This document shows, one piece after another, positions 36,777 through 49,689 of a stretch of 64,000 nucleotides of DNA. Made by a program: the position numbers and the translations under genes. The notes below the pieces were generated by a model. That model made no database searches. It was not told the DNA's origin and saw only the letters and a list, made by a program, of their open reading frames with translations. Source of the DNA: Hirundichthys speculiger (Eukaryota; Chordata; Actinopteri; Beloniformes; Exocoetidae); NCBI GenBank assembly GCA_018398805.1, contig JAGFBZ010000175.1, positions 310,001-374,000 of the forward strand, read 5' to 3'. Numbering within the stretch: position 1 is the first letter of the stretch; each line of letters begins with the position of its first letter.

Positions 36777-38256
36777 ATAGTCTTTGAAAGAAAAGCAGAT
36801 CAGCAGTGTGGTCTGTGCCCTTTACATACTATGGTCCTCTCCAGAAATTTCGGAGTTCACTAAAGGGATATTCAAATCACACTGCCTATATGGAAAAGTA
36901 AGCCTGTTCTTAAAAATGTAAAAAGTTGAAATAGTTCTGAACTGGTTCTAGGACCAGCCCAGCACCAACATCTGGTTCAAGTTGTTTGAAAAAGGTCATG
37001 CCAGGTTATGCCAGTTGGCTGGGATCATAACTGGCTAAGAGTAAGCACCTTTTATTTATTTTTGTATTTATTTAGATAAATAAATAAGGAAAAGGTACAG
37101 TTTTTTTAAAAACAAAAAAAATGCTGGACTGAACAGTCTTCATGAATTTAATTCTAATTTTACGCCTCTGTGAGGTAGAGTTTTGTCCATTCTGACTAGC
37201 TAAAACACCAAAAGCAGCTGACTAGTCCACACATTGGATCGTTCCACTTTTTTTCTGCTCTGTCATGGAACCAACGTGCCACAACATACAGACATGCTTT
37301 GGCAAAGCACCAACACACTGATGGTGAGTTACAGTATAGACTATTTTACCTTTTTTTTTCCAATAAATTCATGTTTCCTCAACCAATCTATGCATCTTTG
37401 TACCTTCGTCATTTTTTCTTGACCTGATAAAAGGGCAAAATTTTTAACTGACTGTCTCATAGTTAGTCAGATCTGGTTTCCTGCATCATGGAGTAACAAG
37501 TTAAATGAAAAAAATAAGAGAAATCGGGAGGGAGTTTCACTACTCTCTTCAGAAAAGTCATGCTATGATCAGACTGTCCTTGCTACTCTCTTCCCCTGCT
37601 TCCTGCCTCCTCTTCTTTCTTGCTCTTATTCAACAACCTTCTCATCTTGGCTGTTGAATCAATAAAAGAGTTCTTACTGGAGATCTTATTGATGCACTGG
37701 GACTCGCTCTGTTCATCAATAGAACCAATGATCACAGGGGGAGAGGGGGATGTAGGATGAGAAACAGAGAAAATGCTCTTCACAAACTTCAGTTGTTTTT
37801 CTTGGCTCTTATGCAGTTCGTGCTTGAGTTACATTTAAATCCACTCTTGACCCACAAACATACTGCACCTGTAGCATTAATGTCTTAATTGGCTGCAACA
37901 GCCAGAAGACAGAAAGTGTGTGCTCGTTATGTGTTTCTGATGGTGATCATGTAGAAATATAACTATCAAAGGGCCCTGTAACACTGATATAAAACAAAGG
38001 GAAGGAAAGGCAAGAATCTCAATGAAGCAGATTAATAATTCAACCATTATACTATTATTACTGGTATTATAGCCTGTTTCCCGTCAGGGCGCATGCGCAC
38101 AGGTCTACTGATTGGTAAAAGGATGTTCATCCATTTTTTTTGTAAGTAGTTTTCTCTGCTTTCTATATATTATCTTTAAATTTGTCCTGTAACACAACTC
38201 CCCTCATACTTCACTTTTATTTTTAGTCCTCTCTGACGCAATCAGGAATTAAGATG
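36777..38256. other. intergenic, nothing recognised
   Basis: AT-rich, with a TTTATTT/AAATAAA inverted patch at 37049-37088. No coding family recognised. Confidence 0.45.
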
Positions 38257-38416
38257 TTAAAGATATTAGAATTAACTGCCAGAAAGGACTGGTGAAGGAC
38301 ATGTTCACCCTTCACATTAGTACAAAAAGTCTGCTACAAGATTAAATTGCATATACACACTAGATGGTTTTGCCAGATGATGGCACTAACCATGAAATGC
38401 AGGCAAAAAAAAAGAA
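38257..38416 (+). repeat. short A-tailed retroelement, copy 1
   Basis: About 150 bp ending in an A-rich tail that closely matches 52525-52707. Shared words include 'ttagaattaactgccag', 'ggtgaaggaca', 'tctgctacaagattaaa' and 'tagatggttttgccagatga'. No Pol III box was recognised. Relative to copy 2 it has a short duplication near 38253-38270 and lacks a CAA-rich insertion. Probably a SINE or a 5'-truncated LINE end. Confidence 0.75.
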
Positions 38417-38735
38417 AAACTAATAAATAAATAAAAAAACAAGCTCCGAAACAAAACACATTAAAAATGTCATTTAGTTAATGTAATGCTTAAAATAAGG
38501 TATTTGCCGTTGTAGTATTTAAAATTGCTGCTGCATAAAATCCAATTGGACCATTGAATAGGCACCATATGCAACAGTTGAGCCTTCTTTGCAAAAGTGT
38601 TAAAATTTGCAGTGAGGACCAAGTAAATTATTTACCATTATGATGTGTGAGTGTCTTAAAATTGTGTTTGACAAACCAAGAGAATTGAGTTTCAATTTCA
38701 TAGTTTAAGATTGACAGTTTAAAAAAGTGAAGACA

Positions 38736-40540
38736 GCACCAGGGCCTGACATGATTCACACCTACTGGCTGAAGAAGCTACACTCCATGAATACCTAGCA
38801 GCAAAAATGAGCCAGCTGCTAAGGTAGGGGCCCACCCAGAGCAGTAAACCCGAGCCTGGACACTCATCATAAAGGAACCACAGAAGGGAGCAATTGCATC
38901 CAACTACCAACCTATAATCTGCTTCGGCACCACATGGAAGCTCCTATCATGCATCATTGCTGCTAAAATGATTTCACACATGGATCAATACATGAGCAAA
39001 GCACAGAAAGTGATTGGCAGTAACACCAGAGGGGTCAAGCACTAGCTAGTGGTTGACTGGGTAGTCACCCAGGACTGTAAAACCAGGAGCACCAACCTGT
39101 GCACCACCTGGATTGATTACAAGAAAGTGTACGACTCAATGCCACACACATGGATTCTGCAGTGCTTAAGATGTATAAGATCAACAGAACACTAACTGCC
39201 TTCATCCAGAAGTCAATTAGGCTGTGAAAGACAACTCTGGAGGTCAATTCAAAGCCACTTGCACAGATCAGTATCAAATGTGGTATATACCAAGGGGATG
39301 CGTAGCAGATGTTCAGAACAACTACAAATACCAGGGGATCCCTTAGGTATAAAGTAATCAAACACGGCAGCTCACAGGTCAGCCATAGCCAAATATCTGC
39401 AGAGGGTAAGGCAAGTCCTGAAGAGTCAGCTGAACTGGAAAAAACAAGTTCCAGGCTATCAACACCTGTGCCCTACTATATATCCTGGACATTCAAAGAG
39501 ATACAAGCCATCAGTGTCAAGACAAGGAAACTCCTTACAGTGCATGGAGGGTTTCATCCTAAATCCAGCTTTCTGAGGTTGTACACTAATCCTAAGCAAA
39601 AGGAGGGAGGGTAAGGACTAATGAACATCAGAGCTACTATCCAGGAGGAAACAACAGACCTCCAGGAATACATCAAGAAGATGGCCCTGACTTATGACCC
39701 ATTAAGTGAATGCCTCAGACAACGGAAACCCAGCATAGAGGAGCAACCCGGGGGAAGAACGAGGCCCTGCATGGCATGTAGCACTGACAAACTGAAGAGG
39801 TGGCTAACATTGAAAAAACATACAAATGGCTGGAGAAGGCTGAAAGACAGTACAGAGGTACTGATCATGGCTGCACAAAAACAGGCCTTAAACACAAGAT
39901 CAATAGAGGCTGTGGTCTACCACCCAAGACAGGTAGAAGCCCCTGAAATAGTGTAGCACATCACAGCAGGATGTAAGATGCAGGCAGCCGAAGCATACAG
40001 CTATAACCAGGTAGCTGGCATAGTACACATAGTACACTGGGTATGGACTGGAAGTCTCAGGGTCAAGATGGGAGCGAGAGCAAGCGAGTCAAAATCCTGT
40101 GGGGACTTCAAGATGCAGACTGAAAAAATGGTGACCCCTAATCAACCTGATGAAATGGTGCTCAATAAACATCAGATGACAGCAGCGATGACTGATGTTT
40201 GCAATCCAGAGCGGTACCAACATTAGCAAGAAGGAACACGAGAAGCCTGAGAAATGCTAAGGGTTGAAGGAAGAGCCAGAAAAGATGTGGGATGTGAAGG
40301 CAACAGTGGTGCAAATAGTGATTGGAGCACTGGAGGCTGTAACCTCCATGCTGGGTGGATGGCTCCAGCAGACACCAGGAAGAACACCTAGATATCTGTC
40401 TAGAGGAGCACAATTCTGGGAACAGCTAAGAACCTGTGCAGAACCCTCAGGCTCCCAGGCCTCTGGTGAAGGGCCCAAGCTTGAGGTAGACACAACCCTG
40501 CCCCAGAGGGTGAGGGAAGAGTCATTGGCAGCCCTATGAG
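38736..40540 (+). pseudogene. restriction-endonuclease-type LINE (R2/R4/Hero-like), internally deleted
   Basis: Remnant of a non-LTR retrotransposon that uses a C-terminal restriction-like endonuclease. Seen in shifting frames: 'APGPDMIHTYWLKKL' near 38740, reverse-transcriptase motif A 'WIDYKKVYDSMPHTW' at about 39109-39150, and motif B 'IKCGIYQGDA' at about 39272-39300. The sequence then jumps straight to a 'YKYQGIP'-like block near 39325, so the whole YxDD active-site part is deleted. Thumb-like blocks follow ('KTRKLLTVHGGFHPKSS'). 'HITAGCK' keeps part of the zinc knuckle, but the CxxC half is lost. The endonuclease region has 'QPDEMVLNKHQ' with a later Asp, and 'KKEHEKPEKC' near 40230. 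At least five stops or frameshifts. Clade is from recall of fish Hero/R4-like proteins. Confidence 0.85.
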
Positions 40541-41959
40541 ACCAAAGATTGGCTTTAGATAGTCTGTTCCATCACGTGCACCTGATTTTCAGCATCTAGG
40601 GATACCAGGAGTTCAAGAGAAGTAGCAACAGCAAAGCAAAAAATAAAAATAAAAAATAGCTCTGGGAAAGATTTGGCAAATTTTTCATGGGCATAACCCA
40701 CAAACTCAGCTCTGCTGCAAAAGCACTTTTCCTTAGAAATTTGCCACCATTTAAAAGGGAAATAAACAGGCTTTCCAAAAGTATGAGATTTATTGTCAAG
40801 AAGCATTGTTACTACAAAGAAATTATCTACCAAACACAAATTTCCTTTAAAGATACATTAGAAAGACTGACCTCACATAAACACAGGGGACACATAAACG
40901 AAACATTTGGCATACAAGAGAAATTAAATAATGAATAATGATTTTGCCATGAACAAGGAAAAACTGACATTTGTAGATATGTTTTTAGCCTTTTCAGTGG
41001 GGCTTAAACTCAAAATCTGCAATTGAAGCAAATGTTTCACACTAAAAGTTACACTAAAAGCCATATCATATGCACACAACCGTTTTGCTCATAAAATGTA
41101 AGCAATGTTCAAGTACAGCACAGAATAGGACGGTGAAGACATTCACCAGGTATTAGAAAAATACACACATATGCAGAATTCTGCTTGTGTGTTCAAGCAA
41201 GTTTAACCAATATCTTCTTCAACAGCCTCTGATGTAGAAAGAGAGCATTGAAGTGCCATATTTCACACACATATACGCACACACACATTGTGTACAGTGT
41301 ATCAAGCTGCCACCAGTAAACTGTAAATAATAGACTGAAGATGAAACCAAATACAGTAGAAGCTGCACAGTTTTGTTTGTGTTTGTGTCCTGTATGTCTG
41401 AGTACTGTGCAGGGGCTGAGGTATTTGTTCAGTCCACTGCTCTTTCTTCCAGTCTGGCAGGCAGACAAGGGGAAGTGAAAGAGATAGCTTAAAAGGAAAA
41501 GTTCCTGGAGTCAGCGTATAGGCAGGATATTGTCTTATTAGGATAGACACTGATTGATTGCTATCTCAACTCAGCTTAACATCATTAAGTCAGCCTGTTT
41601 CTGAGTGCAGAAATTAAGTAATTGTATTAGTAAAACTGGAAACTTCATATCCTAAAATGCCTGAATAGACAGATAGCTACTGTAAATACACTATTAATGT
41701 AAAAAAAAAAAAAAAATTGAAATTCTAGCCTTAATATCCCTTTTTGTTGTGCAGCAATAGTAAAATGCTGCTGACGGGGTTAAAATCAGACACTGATCAC
41801 TGATTAGTTGGTGTCAATTTTTTTTTCTTTCCTCAATGGCTATATAGCATTCTCAGGTTGGGATAAAAAGCTAATGAAGGTTGCTACATTGTTGAAGTAC
41901 TATATACTGTGTAATTGCACACTTATGTGTGTGTGGGTATAACAGTTGCAGATGTGACC
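40541..41959. other. intergenic, nothing recognised
   Basis: AT-rich; a poly-A run at 41701-41716. Open frames at 40555-40839 (minus) and 40687-40938 (plus) have no recognisable family. Confidence 0.45.
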
Positions 41960-42294
41960 AGCATTGCAGTGTGGTAGTTAGAACTCTTCACGGCAAGAGG
42001 GTTCCTAGTTTGAGACCTTTCTGAGCTTGCATGTTCTCCCTGTGTCTTTAGGGGTTCTATCCAGATACTCCAGCTTCCTTCCAAAAACAATCCAAAAGCA
42101 TGTAAGTTAGGTTGATTATGGATTTTATAGTGACTGGATTGAATGTGAGCTACAAGGTTGTCTATCTCATTCATCTCTGTGTGGTCCTGTGATGGACTAC
42201 TGTCCTGTCTCGGTGCCCTCCACCCACTGGAGACAGCAGAGATAGGCCTGCTTCAACTTAACACAATTATAGATATAGAAAATAGATGGATGGA
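41960..42294 (+). repeat. (GGAT)n-tailed SINE, near full length, diverged
   Basis: Sense copy: a 'gcagtgtggtagttagaact' head, a B-box-like AGTTTGAGACC (42007-42017), 'gcatgttctccctgtgtctt', 'tggtcctgtgatggactac' and a short 'agatggatggat' tail. More diverged than the copies at 13.5 and 16.6 kb. Confidence 0.75.
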
Positions 42295-45200
42295 TTATAA
42301 TTCATTATCCAGTTGCTGGGGTGCAGACACATTTGGGACTGAAGACTGACTAAGCACACAGACCTGAATATTGTTATAATGGGGATAGATATGCATTTTT
42401 TATTTTTTTTTTTTTGTGCGCCTAGTTTTTGCAACAGTATGATTAGTTTTGACAGAGCAGTCAACAGTGGTACATTTTCACAAACTGAACTCCTCAAAGA
42501 GCCAGCATGAGTAAGTGAGCCCAAGGGTGCTGTGTTCATAGTGGCGGGTAAAGTCTATAATCTCCCACATATGCTGATGCACAGGCAGAAAAACACACTT
42601 GCACGCACAGACACACAATTGCAGAAGCATAGCCAGATGTGATTATTCAGCCATGTGCAAGAACAATATTAAATCAAAGACTTAAAGTACACATAATCCA
42701 CAGACATAAATATGCAAGCAAACACACCTACACACAGAGATGTAAAAAACCTAAAAGTATGACTGATGCAAACATAATTTCACACACAACATGATTCACA
42801 CAAACACATGAGAGGTCACATTTCTTTGGCTGCGAGTGAGAACAGCTGGATGCTGGATTCAACCACCCACAGACATGCAGGAATCCACGACTGTATGGCA
42901 CACTGAAAAATCGATATTCACACACGAACGCATATACGTGGAGAAAAACTCAGCTCACAAGCTCCCACATCATTGCTCCCACACATAAAGAGGTGCAGGT
43001 GCTTGGGGCGGGGGGGGGGGGGGGGTGTCTTTTCTTGTATTACATTCTCCCACAGAGCAGATCAATGCTCAGCTTCCACATCTTTTATTGTTCAGACAAA
43101 AGTTGAGTCACAGTGCAGGACAACAGCAGGTGAAAAAAGACAGGGAGAAAAGTGGTAGAAGGTGTAGTAGTGAAGGTAGAGGGAAAGTGGTGTTTTGTGT
43201 GTGAGGGGGGGCGGAGAGACCAAGGGCACACGACATAAATATTTCAAGCAGAACTGACCTTACTAGCTCAAATTACTGATTACTTCAAGTCAACTAAGAA
43301 TTATTGACAGATATTTTTTTTTCAACAAGTACAAAGATCTAAATTTCTATAACTAGGTGTTTGGTAGCAATACTCATCATAGATGATGTGGCAACCTTCA
43401 ACATCATAGATGGAAAATTTGAATAGAAGACAGAGCTCTTTGTTTTGATCTTTTGCTGAAGCAGGAGGGGCTTGATGCCACTTTAATTGGGAGAGGGTGA
43501 GAAGGACTGGTAACCAGGCCAGAGAGAGTGAGAGATGGACGATGGATATGATAGTGGCAGGACAAAGGCAGCTTTACAGAGAGAAGAAAAAAAAAATTGC
43601 TGAGAAGCAGCAATCTGAGGTGATTGATTTTAATTTAACTCGGCTTTATGGCATGCTCCCGCTGATCCTCAACGTCTATGAAGCCTTCCTGCTGTTGAGG
43701 GACTACCAGTATGGAGAGAAGTCACTGAAATGACATGCAGATACTCTATCATTTGGGGCTATTTCCATCTTCATTATACCTGAAATAGCACCCTGCAGAC
43801 AGCACCGGACCCATTTTCACAAACAAATTGATCATTTTGTCATCAAATGCTTGAAATCAGTTTTACAATGTGAAAAAAAAAATGACTTTCATTTCCCGTG
43901 ACAAAACTGGACTAGACTCACTGTATTTGATAAGTACAATCCAAAAAAAAGGGCATTCTGGCATGCTGTTTGTGCAATTAATCAAAAAAGAAACCATTTC
44001 ATGATGAATGTTCTCACCACCTCATGAATTACCTCTGATCTAATGTATCTACTGAAACAGCTTCTTAAAGCTGAAGACCTTAGTCAGCAACTGAGCCACA
44101 TTGTTCCCCTGTGCCCCTTTTTTTACTCCACAGACTCAGCTATCTTAATCAGGTGTTCTTCCAAAGAGGATGCTGCTTTTGCCATGTCAACACACTCTCT
44201 AATGAATGCCAATTTTGGACCACATCCTGACATCGGTATATAACACATCACTGCAAAGTGAATAATGTCTTCCGCTAGATTTATTTTAACATAGATGGTC
44301 TACTTCAGAAATAGCAATGGGATACAGACTCCCAAAATGATGTCCATTCCTGCTGCTGTCATATTTACTCATTTTTTTAACAATGTGACACATGTAATCC
44401 ACTCTGTAGTGTTTGTATAAATAATGCCACCTTATAGACTTCACATAATTTAAAACACATTCTTCCTTGATTTTTGCCAACTCAATCAGTAAGGTGTGTG
44501 TGGTTGCTCGTTCCCTCCACAGACTGTGTATGAAAGATGGATGTCACTGTCCTGATGTCATCTATGAAAGTAAAATGTTGTTGTGAAAACCTTCAGTTTG
44601 TCAGCTGAGATCATTTCAAGTTCGTAACCTCAGTGTTTCTGATGGACTTTTTTTTTTTTCAATATTTTGCAAAGAAATACTCAATATAAGAAACCCCACA
44701 GCAGAAATAGGCATAAAAGCCCTGGGGCTGTTTGCATATAATAAAAAATTAATATTTATGTCAACACTCAGCTATATCGACTTTGGCATGGCTCTTTAGA
44801 AAGACTAATATGCTAAAATAACAGGTATGACTGGTTTTCTATTTCATGTTTTCCTTCTTTCACCACTTTTGCAAAACCTGAAGAGGGCATGCTGTTTTTC
44901 ATGAAGCTTCTTGGACTGCTTGTGTATCTGTCTGCAAGATTACAGAAAAACTACCGGGCCAATTTTCATGATTTCACTCCATTTGTTTGATTGGCTGTCT
45001 GTTGGCAAAAAAAAAAAAAAACAATAATCAAGTAAATAGATTTAACTAATTTTTTAATTTCAAAATGGTAAAGTGGCTTTCAGTACTGTAGTCTCTGCTG
45101 TTTTGTTGTTGTTGTTGTTGTTTTTTTAAATAATGAAGAATGTATATATACTGAACAACCCTAAGGGAATTCCTTTTCCGTACTGTATGTCAGGAGGACT

Positions 45201-47361
45201 AATGAATTCAGAAAACATTGCTTGGGGCTTATTGAAATTACGAAGCATAATTAAAGAAATGAGAGGTGGAAGCTTTGTCCCTCAGGACCAGAAGGAGAGG
45301 GATGAGAATGAGCAGAGAAGGGAGATGAAAGCCAAAATGGATGAGAGTATGGCCCTTGAGATGCTAGATTTCAGACTTGATGATCATGGTCTCATGTGAC
45401 AAACACACGTACACACAAAGATGTGCACGCATACGGTGTCAAGATGTGCATATCTCTGTGAACACTTGTGTATTCATCAGATGTCAGAGTCAACATCAGG
45501 AGACAGAGAGGGAAAAGGAGGATGAAGGAGAAAGAGCACCTCATGCAAATCTTTGAATCTTTCTCAAACAAGAAAGGAATAAAAAAAAGAAGAAGAATAA
45601 AGCAAATGAAAGCTAAGTGCTTTGCGTGAGGGGGTGAGTATGCGAGTGCCAGCATATGTGTAAGTGCGAGCCATCAAGTGATCTGGAACGTCATGTCTTA
45701 TTTCAACGATGGCCTGGATCAAACAACCCATCTTTTCCTTAAAAGCGCCTATTACAGGGTCTGCGGCAGACTGGAGAGTCAGGAGCAACGAGATAAAAGA
45801 CAGCAAAGGGCAAAATGTTTGATGTTTTCAACAATACAAAACTACACTTTCAAAAAGAAAAAGAAAACTTTGACAATGATTTCATAAAATCACAGAAGAT
45901 GCTTGTAAGTATTGGTAACTTATATACTTAACTATTTTCTAGTGCTGTCGCATGATTATCATATTTGTAAGCATTATATTAAACTGTGTTGTGAATGACG
46001 ACTGTGAAAAACGAAGGCACATTTCCCAGAAACCTAGATTGTACTAAGTCTGTTCGGTTTCTTGACCTTCTTCCTGTTCAAGCTCACAGGTGTGGTGAAG
46101 CAGATCAGATCTAAGCGTTCATCAGGTGACAGGCAGGGTCCACCCTAGACAGGAAACAGAAATACATCTTCAAAAGTCTTTGACCCTATTTACAACCCTG
46201 AACCTTTGAAGCTGAGGAGGAACTGTCGATTCCCCTCTTCCAGCAAATGCTGCAATTATTCTCAACTCTATAATTAGGTTACAACTTAAAAAAAAGGATA
46301 GGCAGGTGAGACTTTGTATGACTTGACCAAGTTTCCAGTCACGTTACCCATAGTCGTCTACACGTCTACCCAATATTAGAAATTTTGAAGGTCAAGATAG
46401 AGCCCCCGGTCATGTTTTACACCACGTCCAGAGGAGCTTAATAGCTTAATAGGAGTAATCCAGTATATATATATATACATATATACATATATAAAGTGTG
46501 TGTGTGTTTGTATGTCTATACATATATATAGTATTCATTTATATTTGTGTGTGTATGTATTTGCAGCTGAAATAAAAGACACTGAGAAATAAGTTGAGCA
46601 CAGGAGCATCGAAAGTCAAGCACAGAAGCATAAAAAAGTACTTTCTGAGCAATTAAAAGAGAAGACAAAAAAAGCAGAATATATCATTTTGTCAGAGGGT
46701 AGCAATGACAGATTGGTAATGCACAGAAATAGACTACAGCCTTAGGGTGTGGGTGTAAGGAGGAAAGAGGAAGTTGGGCTATCTCAGTAGATTGTGTGAG
46801 AGAGAGCTGGAAAGGACAAGAGGTGATGAAGACAGTGATTTAGGGTGAAGAAAATAAATTTACCAAATGGCGAGTGGCCGTGGGGGAAGAATATGGGAAG
46901 GTGGCTGGCATGAAAGACAGATAAGTAAATGGAAGGAAAAGGGGAAGGGGGGGGTTAGGATGATTTACAGACAGGTGGATTTGAGAAATGACAGAAGAGA
47001 GAAAGAGTAAACAGTAAGTGCAACAAGAAGTTGAGAATTTAAATGAGGAGCACAGAAAAGGAAAGATGGTGGTGGGACAAGATAAGGTGTGATGAAGCAG
47101 CAGTCAAGGAAGAAGAGTGAAAGACAAAGAACAACTGTGCACTGGTGACATATTGATCCATTCAGTGACTGCCCTCCAGCTCCTGTCCACAGATCCCAGC
47201 ATGGATTACTGTGACAGGCTTCAAACCAAGTAGGTGACTGGTCTCTTGATGGTTAGAAAAAAAAAAAAAAACATGTGTACATACATTCAAAGATAATTCT
47301 GTCGATCACCACGTTGCTAAGAACTATGTTAGAAACAGTTGTCTGGGAGCCCAGTCTACAC
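42295..47361. other. intergenic; G-run, purine-rich DNA and two unexplained short frames
   Basis: G16 at 43010-43025. Plus-strand frames at 43497-43733 (78 residues) and 45133-45399 (88 residues) have no recognisable family. A stretch near 44925-45000 ('gtgtatctgtctgcaagatt') resembles the dispersed repeat at 50236. 46118-46162 ('accctagacaggaaa') may be a scrap of the (GGAT)n SINE. 46740-47120 is purine-rich. No gene can be supported. Confidence 0.45.
43010..43025 (+). repeat. poly-G run, 16 bases
   Basis: Uninterrupted G, preceded by GGGGC. Confidence 0.9.
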
Positions 47362-47368
47362 ACGAGGC

Positions 47369-47396
47369 ACACACACACACACACACACACACACAG
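47369..47396 (+). repeat. (CA)n microsatellite
   Basis: About 14 CA units. Confidence 0.9.
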
Positions 47397-47533
47397 GCTC
47401 ACACTGGTTCCTGAGGGCAGTGTAGGACACCATTCTTTGTGTTCATTGATCCAGAGCAAGAAAAGTCAGACCACTCAAACTGTGAAAGAATCTTGGCCTT
47501 GCATACTCTTTTACTTACACACACACACATATA

Positions 47534-47557
47534 TCATACACCTAACACACACACACC

Positions 47558-47602
<45 letters not shown>

Positions 47603-47603
47603 T

Positions 47604-47665
<62 letters not shown>

Positions 47666-47675
47666 TATAGATATA
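47534..47675 (+). repeat. compound (CA)n(TA)n microsatellite
   Basis: CA units to about 47580, then TA units to about 47675 with a 'ttatca' break near 47602. It abuts the left end of the hAT-like element; more (TA)n resumes on its other side at 48690. Confidence 0.92.
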
Positions 47676-47681
47676 TAGATA

Positions 47682-48683
47682 TAAGGGATTGCAACCGTTC
47701 TGTAGACCTGCACGGGACAATACGCTTTTATGTCCCGCGATTTTTATGTTCCAATAACTTTGCATTGGACTTGCACGTGAGCGTGCGTGCCTTTTAGGCA
47801 ACAATGCCGCCACTGCATGTCAATGTGCACTCGCCTCCGCTCACTCACAGTGACCAGCCTATCACACTTTGGACGGTTGGCTGCAGCTCATAGACGCAGA
47901 AAAAAAAAAAAAAAAAAAAAAAACAAGCAGGCATGGCCAGCCGTAGCGGAGAAATTGGGAAAAACTTTTTTTAATCACCGGTGTGGGAGCATTTTGGTTT
48001 TGCTGTTGAATACACCGGCGAGGAAGTGAAAACAGTTAACAGTTAACAGAACGCCTGTCCTAAATCCCCGATCTTACCTGCGTAAGATCCAGTTGTTACC
48101 AGTTGTGCGTCTTGGTGCAGCTGATGTGCTTTTTAAAATACTGCAGAAACAATCGTTGGATTTGCATTTAAAGATCACGAACAATTAATGTCCCTGTCCC
48201 TCCTCGACCACCAACAGTTTCAGACATATCGGAAATAAATTCCTGCATCCAACCTTTTCCAGCTTGACACCAGAAACAAAGATCTCCTTGGTTTCCTCCA
48301 CAGCAGACATCTGAATGAGATCATACCACAGCTGTACAGACTGACGTGTCTGTCCGTGACTATTCCCACATCCACCTCAACTGCTGACCAGACATCCTCT
48401 GACCTCAAGAGAATAAAAACGTATGCAAGTAATACGGTAATGCGTAATCAAGAGGTAGAGCCATTTGTACACGTCCACATGTGACCAGGTGGACGCACAT
48501 TTATGCCATTTGGATGCGCTCTTTTACGCGCCGACATGCGAGTTGCACTTTCCTCAAACTCGGTATCTTGCGATCGCAGGTTTAGGGTAGCGGGTAGTGG
48601 GTGGTCTGAAACTGTACCGAAACCGTGACACAAAAACCGAGGTGCGGACCGTACCGTGAGCCACCTGTACCGTTGCACCCCTA
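47682..48683. mobile_element. hAT non-autonomous element inserted in (TA)n, about 1.0 kb
   Basis: The right end read inward is TTAGGGGTGCAACGGTAC, a fish hAT terminus identical in type to 6577. The left end TAAGGGATTGCAACCGTTC is a degraded counterpart. The interior from about 48126 to 48613 matches the 36-kb composite element, apart from about 90 bp (36195-36285) absent here. It includes a poly-A run (47900-47923) and a hAT-C coding relic. TA-rich DNA flanks both sides, so an 8-bp TSD cannot be read with confidence. Confidence 0.7.
48281..48484 (+). pseudogene. hAT transposase C-terminal fragment, open to its stop
   Basis: A 67-codon open segment, 'DLLGFLHSRHLNEIIPQLYR' and onward through a 'KRIKTYASNT' block, ends at TGA 48482-48484. 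It corresponds to the hAT-C dimerisation region and is in better frame than the 36-kb copy. No start codon or catalytic part belongs to it. It is a fossil of the parent transposase inside a non-autonomous derivative. Confidence 0.75.
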
Positions 48684-48687
48684 ATAC

Positions 48688-48689
<2 letters not shown>

Positions 48690-48739
<50 letters not shown>
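48690..48739 (+). repeat. (TA)n microsatellite
   Basis: About 24 TA units. Likely the other half of the array at 47581-47675, split by the hAT insertion. Confidence 0.92.
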
Positions 48740-48745
<6 letters not shown>

Positions 48746-49689
48746 TGTTGTGTTTGTGTGTCTGTGTGTATGTACATGCAGGGTGGTGAATGTGGGAAAA
48801 CAAATGGCTGACGAGTAGCAGAAAGGTGTCAGTGGATGAAACAGGGATTGGTTGGAAAAAGAGGGAGAGGTGGAAAAGAGGTTTGGGGGACAAAGGCAGA
48901 GACAAGGGTGAACTAGAGGAGAAAACAAATCCACAAAGAATAGAGGGAGTGTTGTCTATGAGCTAGAGAGCCGGAATGGACAGAAAAATAAATGAGAGAA
49001 AGAGAAGAGAGAAGAGCACCAGCTGATATATTTACAGGTTAAGACGAAATCATCTGTCATATCTAAATGTGTGCTAGACTAAAATGAGACCTTCAGTGTG
49101 TGTATGTGTGTGTGCGGGTGTATATTCTAACAGCAATCCCTACTCAAGGCCAAACTTATATAGATCATATCCCAATCATCATATCATTGCCTTCAGCTGT
49201 AAATAGAAAAGAGAGAGAGAGATAAACACAATAGATGGAACTGCCTCACACATACGAACACACACGTCCACACTCCTCACTTCTAATCTTTTATCTGCTA
49301 TTACTTTCTCTCTGTTTTTATTGCCAACTGTAAATCTAAACTTTTGCTTGCCCTCAAGAATTTGAACTCAACTTCAACCCTTGGAAAGCTGAATCCTACA
49401 TTTCTACTTGCCATGTTTAAAGAAAAGAGAAAAAAACTGAAACATTTGTTTAAAACATTTTGGTTACAGCTGAACAGGTTTGCAGAAATTCAGTTAATAT
49501 GCAGCTCTGTGATTTGCCTACAGTTTAGCTGTGAAAATAAGTATTCTTTAATTGTGCTATTACCATTTGTATCATTTTGCTTATTTTATTTGAGTCTCCA
49601 TGATATTCTGTCCATCATTTTTTCAGCATAAAAGTTAAACACAAAAACAATGAGAGAAAAAAAACCACAGGAAATACAATTGATATTGA
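48740..49689. other. intergenic; purine-rich
   Basis: Purine-rich between 48780 and 49020, then AT-rich. A 95-residue frame at 49344-49631 has no recognisable family. Confidence 0.45.

Noticed and set aside
34590..37030. Matched 'gaaccagttct' / 'gaactggttct' words flanking the 35.4-kb element as long TIRs
   Set aside because: Only a short word is shared (near 34650 and 36940); the surrounding bases do not pair, so an outer element cannot be supported.
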